A stretch of DNA of 32,852 nt from Nitrospirae bacterium MYbinv3 (GTDB lineage Bacteria > Nitrospirota > Thermodesulfovibrionia > Thermodesulfovibrionales > Magnetobacteriaceae): the NCBI GenBank assembly GCA_002753395.1, contig PEAB01000041.1:1-32852 (forward strand), written 5' to 3'. The notes beneath the pieces were generated by a model. It was not told where the DNA came from, made no database searches, and was given only the letters and a program-made list of their open reading frames with translations. Below, one piece after another: positions 7,872 through 15,913 of this stretch. Position 1 is the first letter of the stretch; each line of letters opens with the position of its first letter. The position numbers and the translations under genes were made by a program.

Positions 7872-9023
7872 TTAAAGGTATTTTTTAACAAAAGTCCTGG
7901 CATATGGACACGCTTCCTTCCCACAAGGTCCTGGGATTAGGGTATGCTTGTACGACTTCTGCCTGAGCATTTGGACATACTGGCCGTTCCAGTATGAGGC
8001 AAACGTAATCTCACGTGCGTCATAGGGGCGAGTAAGCATACAGCAGGGCAAGCAGACATCCCCGCTCCAGTACTGTATAGACGTAAATGGGTATATACAT
8101 TGTACCGAGTCCCCATCCACAGGTATAGTTTGGTATGGCATGGGTTGCTCTAATTTGGATTCTAAGGGTTCATCACTGGGTGGAAAGATAGATAAGGAAG
8201 GGTCAAAAACGCATACCACATAAACCTTTGATCCCACAGCCAGTCTTATCATCATATCCTTGAAGTCCTCGTATCTGCCGGAGTGGAATAGGTCTGCCTT
8301 CGGATCCTCATCAACAATTCGTCCTATCGAAACACGGTTAAGCACCACAAAGTCTACATTTACTTCTTGAGCAAACGCTACTATGTTTGGTATGTCAGCA
8401 TAGTTATAAGTGCCCACAGCAACGTTAAAATACAAGATCGTTTTCTCCCTTCTGCCTTGGAGGACATCGGCAAATGCCCTTAGGTTTTCCTCAAAGCGCT
8501 GCCATTTACCGTTTTTGCGAATATACTCATACAAATCTTTTGTGCCGTCTATAGAGACACTGACGCATCTAAAATTACCTGTCTTAAATGCGTCCATATG
8601 TTTGTGCAGTAGTAGAGCGTTTGTAACGGTTCTAAGTGAGATCCCCCGCCGTGTCAGGTCAGCCACAGCATAATCGAAATCCTTCCATAGTAAAGGTTCA
8701 CCTACCCCTGCTATAGAGACATCCTCAAGGGTGTAGATAAAGTCACCAAGATTTTCCAAAAACCAGTCATAACTCTTGTCTAAGGTTTTTGTCCTTTGAG
8801 GACCGGCACACATTATACAATCCAGGTTACAATGTGTAGTAACGCTTAACTCAACCCTGCATGGACCATTATTTAAGATAACGGCCTTATTCTTTATGTT
8901 TTTAAGCAGTCGATGCCTATTGTTCTCAGGGCTTTTTTCCCGAAACTTAGAAGATTGGCTCTCTCCGCCAACAATGCCTGCCAGCTTCTTAAGGATCCCC
9001 TGACCATTCGCTATAAGTCCCAC
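7872..9023 (-). CDS. Radical SAM/SPASM-type protein
   Basis: 383 residues from GTG 9021-9023. The radical SAM cluster motif CxxxCxxC is seen in HCNLDCIMCAG near residue 70, followed by the GxGEP-like motif GVGEPLL. The C-terminus has a SPASM/twitch-like Cys set (CIYPFTSIQYWSGDVCLPCC and CGKEACPY) that could hold auxiliary Fe-S clusters. Members modify peptides, sugars or cofactors; the substrate cannot be read from the sequence. It is directly upstream of the tandem methyltransferase (30 nt gap), so the two may act in one modification pathway. The start codon is six nt after a TATAAT box and has no ribosome binding site, so the mRNA may be leaderless. Confidence 0.8.
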   Translation of the reverse strand: MGLIANGQGILKKLAGIVGGESQSSKFREKSPENNRHRLLKNIKNKAVILNNGPCRVELSVTTHCNLDCIMCAGPQRTKTLDKSYDWFLENLGDFIYTLEDVSIAGVGEPLLWKDFDYAVADLTRRGISLRTVTNALLLHKHMDAFKTGNFRCVSVSIDGTKDLYEYIRKNGKWQRFEENLRAFADVLQGRREKTILYFNVAVGTYNYADIPNIVAFAQEVNVDFVVLNRVSIGRIVDEDPKADLFHSGRYEDFKDMMIRLAVGSKVYVVCVFDPSLSIFPPSDEPLESKLEQPMPYQTIPVDGDSVQCIYPFTSIQYWSGDVCLPCCMLTRPYDAREITFASYWNGQYVQMLRQKSYKHTLIPGPCGKEACPYARTFVKKYL

Positions 9024-9029
9024 TTAATG

Positions 9030-9035
9030 ATTATA
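9030..9035 (-). promoter_or_regulatory. -10 box placed for a leaderless transcript
   Basis: TATAAT on the minus strand, six nt upstream of the GTG start of the radical SAM gene. No good -35 box was seen at the usual distance. Confidence 0.45.
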
Positions 9036-9094
9036 ACCCAACCACATTAGTTTTTACCACATGATTAGCAACAGGCCAACTATTCACATAGAGA

Positions 9095-9192
9095 CTGTCT
9101 GAACCTTGATTACGCGGATTAAAGGATTTACAGGAAAAAGAGATAACATAATCCTGGCAATCCTTCAATCCGTTAAATCGTGGTTCAGACAG
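9095..9192. repeat. Repeat family A, copy 1 (imperfect palindrome)
   Basis: About 98 bp bounded by CTGTCTGAACC and GGTTCAGACAG. The two halves (ACGGATTAAAGGATT... and ...AATCCTTCAATCCGT) are near reverse complements, so the element can fold into a long hairpin. Full copies also lie at 11924, 12121, 13148 and 24036. Confidence 0.85.
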
Positions 9193-9198
9193 TTTCCA

Positions 9199-11262
9199 CT
9201 ATGTAGACCTCCTCTTTCTGAGGCGATGGGCCATCATTAACGCAGACAGCGTTATAAGTGTAATTGTGCCCCATTCGTTGATTGTAGGTACGTTCGTTAC
9301 TGTCTGGACAAACGCCACAGGGTCTACTATTGTGCCGTTGACTGTCAGGTCGTTGTCTCCGAGCTGCCCGTCTGTTAGGTGGAGGATAACGGTCTTCTGC
9401 CCCTGGTTAACGGTTATTTCGCCACAGGGTTTGTTGCTGACGGCGTTATTGCAGGTGAAGTCGTACCAGTGAGAGGTGGCATTAGTGGCTGTCGGCCCGT
9501 ATTTGAAGACCCTGTTAATGTTTACTGTCTGAGGCAGGGTAAAGATAACCTGAGTGTCGATGTTTGGCTGCACGTTCTGGACCGTGAAGGTTAGCGTGCC
9601 TAAGGGCAGGCGGCCGCTATTGCCAGTTGAGAGATTCAATCCGCTTACGTCAGGAGTTGCTGTAGAGCTAACGCTTGATAGGGTTGCAGGTAAGGTGGTT
9701 GAGATGTTGATGGTAACTGGCTTTCCCTTGTCGTCAGTGACCACCAATGGAGTTGGGGTTGACGTTGGCGTGGGTGTAGGAGTCGGGGTAGGAGTCGGAG
9801 TAGCCGTAGGGGTAGGAGTAGCGGTAGGTGTGGGCGTTGGCGTTGGAGTAGCCGTGGGTGTCGGGGTTGGTGTAGGCGTAGGCGTCAGATTGAACGTTGC
9901 CGTAATGTTCTTTGCCGCCGACATTGCTACCGTGCATGTTGAGCTTGTCCCAGAGCAGTCACCGCTCCAGCCAGTGAAGGTTGAATCAGGATCAGCCGTT
10001 GCGGTCAGGATTACGGATGCGCCAGTGGGATATGGAAAGGAACACGTTGAACCGCAGTTTATCTCAGAAAATGTGCTTGTTACAGTACCTGAGCCTGTGC
10101 CAGACTTAGAAATGACAAGATTGACCAAAGTACCAACCGGTCCAGAACGAACGGGCCAAACATAGCCGTTGAAGGACTTAGCTTCGGGGTAGTTGTAGCC
10201 AACGTTCATGTTGACGATCCACGCGTTGGACGTATAGCCAGCGCCAGTAGTCGACGACCAGTAGTGGAGGTTGCCAGACTGCACATTGGCAAATGGATGA
10301 CCGAATTGAAGCGGAGGGTTATACATTTCAAGATCAAGCAGGCTAAACAGCTCTTTTTTATTCGGAAGGCTCCAATCACTATAGCCAAGGTACCCTGCAC
10401 TGTTTAAGCATACTACATAATTTAGCGCGCCTTGCCAAGACATGCTGCCTCCTGTACATGACCCCACAGTGGGGGTACTGGCGTCTTTGCTCCATATGAG
10501 CTGTGTAAGGTTGTCTGTTACGGTATTGTTGCCGTTGTCTGTAAATCTCGGATTTGGCCAGGCCACACCCTTCTGCAACGCGCCGTCGTCACCAGCGGCA
10601 TAACTGGTCGTCTGTCCGGTTGCCCAAATAAACGAATTACCAAAAGCCCCAGATTGTCCAGAACGAACGGGCCAAACATAGAGGTTGAACGTTTTTTCGT
10701 ACTCGTTGCCGGCGAAGCCAACGCCCATATAGACGACCCACGCGCTGGACGTATAGCCAGCGCCAGTAGTCGACGACCAGTAGTAGGCGCCATACAGCAC
10801 ATTGGCAAAACCCTGTGAGTTGAGGCATGTTTCTTGATTTCCTTGGCCAGCGTTGAAAAGGCTCACCAGCTCGTTGATGTTCGGCAGCCGCCAGTCGGTG
10901 TAACCGTATGTACCGGCCCCGCTGTTCATCGTGGCAACATAGTCCAGCGCCCCTTGCCATGTAAAACCACCGGCAAGGTTGGCGTCTTTGGTCCACATTA
11001 GGCCGGTGAGGTTGTCGGTCATCGTTTGGTCGCCGTTGTCTGTGAAGCGCGGATTCGGCCATGCCACGCCCCTTTGCAATGCGCCATCGTCCCGCTGCGG
11101 GGTGTTATTATCGTAGCTCGTTGTCTGACCCGTCTGCGGCAGGCTCACGGTACCGGCGTTCACCGCTATGAACAGGAGCATCAGCACTGAAGCTGTTACG
11201 CAGAACACCACCAGCGACTTGTTTACTAAGTTGCTGCTTACTAAAATCCTTCGCTTTTTCAT
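9199..11262 (-). CDS. Exported protein: two Lcl/DUF1566 domains, beta repeat, TP-rich stalk, IPTL-CTERM tail
   Basis: 687 residues, start ATG behind GAGGAGGATT. An N-terminal signal segment (about 20-37) precedes two DUF1566/Lcl C-terminal-like domains (about 65-205 and 225-375). Each contains WPNPRFTDNG, DNLT, WQGAL, WSLPN/WRLPN, YYWSSTTGAGYTS and YVWPVRSG. Next come a bacterial InlB-type repeat (GSGTVTS...CSFPYPTGASVILTATAD...GWSGDC), a Thr-Pro linker of about 45 residues, a beta domain, and an IPTL-CTERM sorting tail (VPTINEWGTITLITLSALM then RLRKRR). This implies an exosortase-like export or anchoring route and surface display. The last about 125 bp of each DUF1566 domain (10657-10784 and 10141-10265) are much more alike in DNA than the rest, with adenine-biased differences. 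That is how variable regions of diversity-generating retroelements look. No reverse transcriptase is in the window. Confidence 0.85.
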   Translation of the reverse strand: MKKRRILVSSNLVNKSLVVFCVTASVLMLLFIAVNAGTVSLPQTGQTTSYDNNTPQRDDGALQRGVAWPNPRFTDNGDQTMTDNLTGLMWTKDANLAGGFTWQGALDYVATMNSGAGTYGYTDWRLPNINELVSLFNAGQGNQETCLNSQGFANVLYGAYYWSSTTGAGYTSSAWVVYMGVGFAGNEYEKTFNLYVWPVRSGQSGAFGNSFIWATGQTTSYAAGDDGALQKGVAWPNPRFTDNGNNTVTDNLTQLIWSKDASTPTVGSCTGGSMSWQGALNYVVCLNSAGYLGYSDWSLPNKKELFSLLDLEMYNPPLQFGHPFANVQSGNLHYWSSTTGAGYTSNAWIVNMNVGYNYPEAKSFNGYVWPVRSGPVGTLVNLVISKSGTGSGTVTSTFSEINCGSTCSFPYPTGASVILTATADPDSTFTGWSGDCSGTSSTCTVAMSAAKNITATFNLTPTPTPTPTPTATPTPTPTPTATPTPTATPTPTPTPTPTPTSTPTPLVVTDDKGKPVTINISTTLPATLSSVSSTATPDVSGLNLSTGNSGRLPLGTLTFTVQNVQPNIDTQVIFTLPQTVNINRVFKYGPTATNATSHWYDFTCNNAVSNKPCGEITVNQGQKTVILHLTDGQLGDNDLTVNGTIVDPVAFVQTVTNVPTINEWGTITLITLSALMMAHRLRKRRST
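9751..9885 (-). repeat. Tandem Thr-Pro coding repeat
   Basis: Short degenerate tandem repeats (GTAGGAGTCGGGGTAGGAGT type on the plus strand) encode the TPTPTPTATPTP stalk. Such DNA is prone to length change by slippage in multiples of six bases. Confidence 0.8.
10141..10265 (-). repeat. Variable-region-like segment 2 (DUF1566 domain 2 end)
   Basis: Shares a 47-bp block with one mismatch (10219-10265) and a 25-bp end (10141-10165) with segment 1. Between them the coding strand is rich in AAC codons (AWIVNMNVGYNY). See the finding on retroelement-like diversification. Confidence 0.6.
10657..10784 (-). repeat. Variable-region-like segment 1 (DUF1566 domain 1 end)
   Basis: Partner of 10141-10265. 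Positions where segment 2 has A on the coding strand hold G, T or C here (protein AWVVYMGVGFAG). Confidence 0.6.
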
Positions 11263-11284
11263 AATTAATCCTCCTCAATTATAA

Positions 11285-11375
11285 TGAAGATGCCTGGACC
11301 TCGATTTAACGGATTGTAAGGGGTTGCGAACCCCTGCGTCAATTCGGACTATCAGGATAAGGTTAGCTCCTTTTC
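11285..11375. repeat. Degenerate repeat A half joined to an E-type fragment
   Basis: GGACCTCGATTTAACGGATT matches the left half of repeat A and runs directly into GGGGTTGCGAACCCCTGCG, a block of repeat E. It is a chimera of two repeat families upstream of the DUF1566 gene. Confidence 0.5.
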
Positions 11376-11555
11376 CGTATCTTCTTTATATTTCATGGTA
11401 ATTATGCTTTTAAACTTTCTGGATTCCTGCTTACCCCTGTTCAAGCCAGGGGCAGGCTGTGGAATGACATATATGGAAAACACCTATTACTGTCATTCCC
11501 ACGAAAGTGGGATTCCATGTTTTGAAACCATAAATATAAATTTACTATGTTTTTA
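11376..11555. repeat. Repeat family F, copy 2
   Basis: Same block order as 5071-5215 (TTTCATGGTAATTATGCTTT, GGATTCCTGCTTAC, CATTCCCACGAAAGTGGGAT, CCATGTTTTGAA). It carries an internal extra GC-rich palindrome, CCCCTGTTCAAGCCAGGGGC. Confidence 0.75.
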
Positions 11556-11569
11556 AGATGATGCCGTTT

Positions 11570-11614
11570 TCCTGAAAATCCTTTCATCCGCGTAATCATA
11601 GTCCAGACAATCTT
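11570..11614. repeat. Repeat A, right half only
   Basis: TTTTCCTGAAAATCC...GTCCAGACAATC matches the 3' half of family A without its left arm. Confidence 0.55.
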
Positions 11615-11755
11615 TTATGGCAAGTTGGTTGTTATCAATGACTCCGCCCAAAAAGGCGCAGCCCACATTATGCAAAAAGCCGCTGAACATCAACGGCGTA
11701 AATAGAGCGTTTGATAGCTGGAGAAAGGTTATTAACGGAGTGTTACTTGTAAGTG

Positions 11756-11800
<45 letters not shown>

Positions 11801-11923
11801 AAATATTGCGCCAGATCAGGGGTTTTGCAAATCTTTGCTTTTGGATTTCTCTCCATATCTAAAGTTGATTTAGATTTGAATAAATGCAAAACATGTAATA
11901 TCTTTCCATCGTTCATTAAAAAA

Positions 11924-12021
11924 TGTCTGAACCTCGATTTAACGGATTGAAGGATTAACAGGATTGAGTTATCCGGTTTTCCTGTAAATCCTTTCATCAT
12001 GTGTAATCCTAGTTCAGACAG
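11924..12021. repeat. Repeat family A, copy 2
   Basis: TGTCTGAACCTCGATTTAACG ... TAATCCTAGTTCAGACAG. Same palindromic layout as 9095-9192, with a diverged loop. Confidence 0.8.
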
Positions 12022-12120
12022 ACTCAAGATATGTAATAGACTTCTATCGTTTATTAAGATACTCTACAACGCATGATTTGTCTTGTCAATCAGGTAAACA
12101 CCTTATTTTTCATAAAAAAA

Positions 12121-12216
12121 TGTCTGAACCTCGATTAAACAGATTTTAGGATTAACAGGAAAAGAGAGAACATGATCCTGAAAATCCTTTCATCCGTTTA
12201 ATCCTAGTCCAGACAG
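12121..12216. repeat. Repeat family A, copy 3
   Basis: TGTCTGAACCTCGATTAAAC ... TTTAATCCTAGTCCAGACAG, 100 nt after copy 2. Nothing else recognisable lies in 12022-12364 except AT-rich DNA. Confidence 0.8.
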
Positions 12217-12373
12217 TCTCTTTGCCTGCTTATACATAACATTGTTCATAATAGCTAAGGAGATAAATTAAATCAAGAGAAATGTATTTTTCATAAAAGG
12301 GGGTTTATGAAAATTGCATTTCACATATTGAGATCTGCATATGAGATATTTTACATAAACAGACTTGTTTAGC

Positions 12374-12919
12374 ATGAAACTTTCGTGTTATTATTTAGTT
12401 ATGAGACAGGCGATAGCGCTTCTATTAGCGGCAGTGGTTATTGTTATGGCTGCCGATAAGCCCTCAGAGGCAAGAGATGTCCCATATACGCAAGAGGACA
12501 GGGACAGGATTATAAGACTCGAAGAAGGGCAAAAGACCACAAATCTGCGGATAGACGAAGGACTAAAGGCCGTAAACCAACGGATAGACGGCTTGGAATC
12601 CTCACTAAACAAACGGATAGACGGTGTTGATAAACGAATAGATGATATGAGAGCCGACATAAATGGCTTCAAGGTCGATATGAATAGAAGATTTGACCAG
12701 ATGTTTACACTAACGCTCTGGGGTTTTGGAGTACTCTTTGGCGGTATGGGACTTTTATTGGGGTTTGTATTATGGGACAGACGTACAGCCCTTGCCCCTG
12801 CTATGCGAAAAACCAAGGAAGTCGATGAACGTTCCGAATTGATTGTAAAGGCCCTCAAGGAAGTAGCTGCAAAAAACCCTGACGTAAAAGACGCCCTTAA
12901 ACACACCGGACTCCTGTAA
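12374..12919 (+). CDS. Membrane protein with signal segment, coiled coil and one internal membrane helix
   Basis: About 181 residues from ATG 12374; the frame opens at TTG 12365 and a second ATG at 12401 begins a cleaner signal segment (MRQAIALLLAAVVIVMAADKP). A long heptad-like region with repeated RIDG/RIDE units follows (LRIDEGLKAVNQRIDGLESSLNKRIDGVDKRIDDM). Then come a membrane helix (about LTLWGFGVLFGGMGLLLGFVLW) and a short charged cytoplasmic tail. The layout is like small sensor-free coiled-coil membrane proteins of unknown role. No clear ribosome binding site lies before any of the three starts. It stands alone between repeats, with no operon partner. Confidence 0.65.
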   Translation: MKLSCYYLVMRQAIALLLAAVVIVMAADKPSEARDVPYTQEDRDRIIRLEEGQKTTNLRIDEGLKAVNQRIDGLESSLNKRIDGVDKRIDDMRADINGFKVDMNRRFDQMFTLTLWGFGVLFGGMGLLLGFVLWDRRTALAPAMRKTKEVDERSELIVKALKEVAAKNPDVKDALKHTGLL

Positions 12920-12971
12920 TTGCTTGCCCATCCCCATAAATTCACTTAATCCTGAGTTCATACAGTATTAG

Positions 12972-13003
12972 GAACGTGGATTCCCGCTTTCGCAGGAATG
13001 ACA
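12972..13003. repeat. Short F-type palindrome
   Basis: GTGGATTCCCGCTTTCGCAGG followed by AATGACAGG. It is one palindromic block of repeat family F without the rest. The remainder of 13004-13104 holds no recognisable feature. Confidence 0.6.
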
Positions 13004-13104
13004 GGTGTGGCGGTATTGACATGTAGTGGTAGGAGGCCAGGTAGCAGCGAGTTTGACAAATTGAGTGGATATGGCAAATTGGTTTTGAATAATAGACAAC
13101 GGAG

Positions 13105-13281
13105 TTAATTTGACAATGTCATATTCCATTATAGTTGCAGTTAAAAATGTCTGAACCACGATTTAACAGATTTAAGGATTGTCAGGATTATGTTCTATCT
13201 TTTTCCTGCAAATCCTTTCATCCGTTTAATCCTAGTTCAGACAATCTCTATGTTTACTTAAATCTGACATTGTCAAATTAA
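13105..13281. repeat. Element G: 17-bp inverted repeats enclosing a repeat A copy
   Basis: TTAATTTGACAATGTCA at 13105-13121 and its exact reverse complement at 13265-13281 bound 177 bp. A complete repeat A (13148-13243) sits inside. The right arm ends 1 nt before the stop codon of the DNA methyltransferase gene. A left-end relative occurs at 26948-26985. Confidence 0.8.
13148..13243. repeat. Repeat family A, copy 4
   Basis: TGTCTGAACCACGATTTAAC ... TTTAATCCTAGTTCAGACA, inside element G. Confidence 0.85.
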
Positions 13282-13282
13282 T

Positions 13283-14338
13283 TCAAAAGGCAATTAGATC
13301 ATACTCGACTTCACAACAAAGCCCCGTAGATATCTCCGCTAACCTCTTTCTTACCACCCTGATTGCGTGTTCTGAGCTGTCTATACCAATCCATCTACGA
13401 CTCAGTTCTTCTGCGGCTAATAAAGTTGTACCCGAACCGCAAAAACAATCCAACACCAAATCTCCCTCGTTAGATGATGTTTGGATTATGAATTTCAACA
13501 TGTCAAGATTTTTTTCAGTCGGGTAAGAGGGATATTGCGGATCCTTAAAATCCCAAATATCTTGCATCTTTTTCCCTTTTCTCTCATCGGCAAAGATCTT
13601 TTTCCGCGGCACGCCATTAGTCGACCACTCAACTAACCCATCTTTGTCCAACGCATCCAAGACCTCTGGGCTGCAACGCCAATGTCGCCCCTTTGGCGGC
13701 TTCATCCCTCGCCACTCTTGCCCAGTCTTACCGTTGACTGTCTCCCCAGGCGCATGTAGAGGAACGGTTGTGTATCTCCTGCCGTTATTATCAATTTTTT
13801 TGAAAAGCCTTTGTACCCCATCCTCTGAGAAAGGGACTTCCTGATTATTCCATACCGGATCTTGCGACTTTGAGTAAAATAGAATCATATCTTTTATATT
13901 GCCATACGCCCTACGGTCAAAATTCTTCGGATTGCACTTAACACGCGTAATATCATTTCTAAAATTATTCCTTCCAAATATCTCATCCATTATTATCTTC
14001 ACATAATGACCAATCTTATTATCTATATGCAGATATATCGAAGACTTCTCAGACATCAACTCCCTCAGTAAAATCAATCTCACCCTCAAAAACTCTAAAA
14101 AACCACAACCAACCAATGTATCACTATAAGCAATATCACCACTATTACTCATACTTACTGTATTTGCCCTATCTTTGCTGATCTTAAATTCCCCATTGGT
14201 TGCAAACGGCGGATCTATATAAACGAGAGCAACCTTGCCTCTCAATCCATAATCCGCCAACAAGGTCTTCAATGCTGCTAAGTTTTCACCGTATATTAGC
14301 TTACTTATAAAACTCTCAGGATTAACTGATTTAAGCAC
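13283..14338 (-). CDS. Site-specific DNA methyltransferase (N4/N6, beta-type order)
   Basis: 351 residues from GTG 14336-14338, preceded by AGGGATAAGG. The catalytic motif DPPF is at residues 42-45 (VALVYIDPPFATNGEF), and the SAM-binding motif DCFCGSGTTLLAAE near residue 300 precedes RRWIGIDSS. Catalytic motif first and SAM motif last is the beta-class order, as in type III Mod and many solitary methyltransferases. The middle region (about 140-260) would contain the target-recognition part. No restriction endonuclease or type III Res gene is present nearby, so it appears to be an orphan. Its role may be epigenetic regulation or a relic of a restriction-modification system. At 351 residues it is shorter than a typical type III Mod. 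Confidence 0.85.
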   Translation of the reverse strand: MLKSVNPESFISKLIYGENLAALKTLLADYGLRGKVALVYIDPPFATNGEFKISKDRANTVSMSNSGDIAYSDTLVGCGFLEFLRVRLILLRELMSEKSSIYLHIDNKIGHYVKIIMDEIFGRNNFRNDITRVKCNPKNFDRRAYGNIKDMILFYSKSQDPVWNNQEVPFSEDGVQRLFKKIDNNGRRYTTVPLHAPGETVNGKTGQEWRGMKPPKGRHWRCSPEVLDALDKDGLVEWSTNGVPRKKIFADERKGKKMQDIWDFKDPQYPSYPTEKNLDMLKFIIQTSSNEGDLVLDCFCGSGTTLLAAEELSRRWIGIDSSEHAIRVVRKRLAEISTGLCCEVEYDLIAF

Positions 14339-14387
14339 TGCCTTATCCCTAGGTAAAAATCAATCGGATGGAAATTATCACTTTAAA

Positions 14388-14447
14388 GGGGTCAAGGGGT
14401 CGAGCCCCCTTGCGAGGGGGTCTGAGGGGGGGCGGAGCGCCCCCCTT
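14388..14447 (+). repeat. Repeat family E/K core module
   Basis: GGGGTCAAGGGGTCGAGCCC, CCTTGCGAGGGGGTCTGAGG and a terminal G7/C6 hairpin. It sits between pcm and the DNA methyltransferase gene. Confidence 0.8.
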
Positions 14448-14457
14448 CTGTTTTTTT
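14427..14457 (+). terminator. Strong hairpin plus T-tract, plus strand
   Basis: GGGGGGCG-GAG-CGCCCCCC (14427-14445) is a perfect 8-bp stem with a 3-nt loop, followed by TTCTGTTTTTTT. It would stop plus-strand transcription, yet both flanking genes are on the minus strand. It may block antisense reading into pcm, or simply be cargo of the repeat. Confidence 0.6.
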
Positions 14458-14459
14458 AC

Positions 14460-15101
14460 TCACTCCTGCCAGCCGTGTTTTCCTATGAGGGGTACAAATA
14501 GACATGGTACGTGGTACTCTGTTGTTATACTGCCAGCTGACTTTTTTAATTTCTGAAGCTGCTGTGAGTGTCGCTGTCCAACAGGAGCCAGTGCAATGCC
14601 GTTGTCGGCCAATTGTTCGATAAGCGGCGGGGGGATGTCGGGTGCTGCCGCCGTTACGAGTATGCGGTCAAATGGCGCCTCATTCGGCCAGCCAAGACTA
14701 CCGTCTGCCGATTTGAAGTACACATTACTATATCCCATATTGTTCAGATTCTGTCTTGCCCTCACCGTGTGAGATTCAATCCGCTCTATTGTATAGACCT
14801 CACTTACTATCTCTGCCAATATTGCGGTTTGATAACCCGAACCAGTGCCAATTTCAAGTACCTTGAGCGTTGAGTCAAGCTCAAGCAGCTCCGTCATCAC
14901 AGCCACCATGTATGGTTGAGATATAGTCTGCCCCACTCCTATATCCAAGGCCATGTCGTAGTATGCCCTTTCAATCATGTCATCGCTTACAAACAGATGC
15001 CTTGGGATTTTAAGCATGGCGTCAAGCACAAGGTTGTCCACTATCCCACGCGTTATGAGTTGTGTTGCAACCATATTCTTGCGTTTATCGTCAAAGTCCA
15101 T
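14460..15101 (-). CDS. pcm: Protein-L-isoaspartate O-methyltransferase
   Basis: 213 residues from ATG 15099-15101, which follows AAGGAGGT at a normal distance and begins one nt after the surE stop. The frame also opens upstream at a TTG inside surE, but that is unlikely to be used. Family landmarks: MVATQL near the N-terminus, the GVGQTISQPYMVA substrate-binding stretch, SAM motif LEIGTGSGYQTAILA, and VTAAAPDIPPPL. It repairs isoaspartyl residues in aged proteins in the cytoplasm using S-adenosylmethionine. The surE-pcm pairing is a widely conserved gene order and supports both calls. Confidence 0.95.
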   Translation of the reverse strand: MDFDDKRKNMVATQLITRGIVDNLVLDAMLKIPRHLFVSDDMIERAYYDMALDIGVGQTISQPYMVAVMTELLELDSTLKVLEIGTGSGYQTAILAEIVSEVYTIERIESHTVRARQNLNNMGYSNVYFKSADGSLGWPNEAPFDRILVTAAAPDIPPPLIEQLADNGIALAPVGQRHSQQLQKLKKSAGSITTEYHVPCLFVPLIGKHGWQE

Positions 15102-15102
15102 G

Positions 15103-15873
15103 TTAATCGAAGACCTCCTTCCACTGTCTTCTGAGACAATCAAGTGCCTCGTAGTTTGTCAGATCCAGGTGTATCGGTGATATGGAGATGTAACCGGACT
15201 CAACTGCGAGGTAATCGGTGTTGACGTCGTCCTCCCATGACGGCGTGCCACCGCCTATCCAGTAGTGCTTTCTCCCCCAGGGGTCAAATGTCTCATGTAT
15301 TGAGTCACTGTAGAGTCTCTTCCCCTGCTTCGTAAACTTGACCCCTTTAATTGAGGACTCCTGAAGATTAGGTACATTTACATTTAATAGGGTATCCTTT
15401 GGCAGGCCTTTTTCAAGTATTATCATGGCTAACTTCTTGGCAAAGGCGGCAGCGATGTCAAACTTGTATCCTACATTGCCGACCATTGATATAGCAAAGG
15501 AGGTCACACCCATGATCGTACCCTCGATGGCTGCCGAGACGGTACCGGAGTATGTTATGTCATCACCGAGGTTACCACCCATGTTTATGCCAGAGACAAG
15601 GAGAGCGGCTGGCCGATCTAACACCTTCTGTATAGCGATGGCCACGCAATCGGTCGGTGTGCCGTTTAAACAGTATATGCCCTCTTCTACCTCGCTGACC
15701 TTTAGTGGCCTGTGCATGGTTAATGAGTGGCTTGTGGCGCTCCTCTCCCTGTCGGGGGCCACAACCACGGTGTCGGCTATCTCCTTCATGGCCCGATAGA
15801 GCGCTATCAAGCCATCCGAACTGACCCCGTCGTCATTGGTGACAAGGATCAGCGGGCGTGTTTGTTTATTCAT
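15103..15873 (-). CDS. surE: 5'/3'-nucleotidase SurE
   Basis: 256 residues, start ATG behind GAGGAT. Metal site NDDG at residues 13-16 (ILVTNDDGVSSDGL), PDRERSATSHSLT, LNGTPTDCVAIA and SGINMGGNLGDDITYSGTVSAA are the standard SurE signature blocks. Length is typical. It dephosphorylates nucleoside monophosphates and is linked to stress survival. It is followed at one nucleotide by pcm. The upstream gene xerD ends about 40 nt before it, so a xerD-surE-pcm transcript is likely. Confidence 0.95.
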   Translation of the reverse strand: MNKQTRPLILVTNDDGVSSDGLIALYRAMKEIADTVVVAPDRERSATSHSLTMHRPLKVSEVEEGIYCLNGTPTDCVAIAIQKVLDRPAALLVSGINMGGNLGDDITYSGTVSAAIEGTIMGVTSFAISMVGNVGYKFDIAAAFAKKLAMIILEKGLPKDTLLNVNVPNLQESSIKGVKFTKQGKRLYSDSIHETFDPWGRKHYWIGGGTPSWEDDVNTDYLAVESGYISISPIHLDLTNYEALDCLRRQWKEVFD

Positions 15874-15913
15874 TTTTTCTATCCTCTTTGCTGTTTTTTT
15901 TACAGGGAGCGTT

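Noticed and set aside
9554-10165. 203-codon plus-strand frame rich in Gly-Val
   Set aside because: It is the antisense of the Thr-Pro stalk and DUF1566 gene; composition is the mirror of that repeat.
9199-11262. A diversity-generating reverse transcriptase nearby
   Set aside because: No frame in the window carries a reverse-transcriptase motif; the retroelement idea depends on genes elsewhere.
11556-11745. Minus-strand frame reading TPLITFLQLSNALFTPLMFSGF...
   Set aside because: It lacks a supported start, its end translates repeat A, and its upstream part is the GA microsatellite.
12391-12945. 184-codon minus-strand frame opposite the coiled-coil membrane gene
   Set aside because: Shadow frame; the plus strand has the signal peptide, heptads and membrane helix.
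15425-15799. 124-codon plus-strand frame inside surE
   Set aside because: Shadow of a clear SurE gene.
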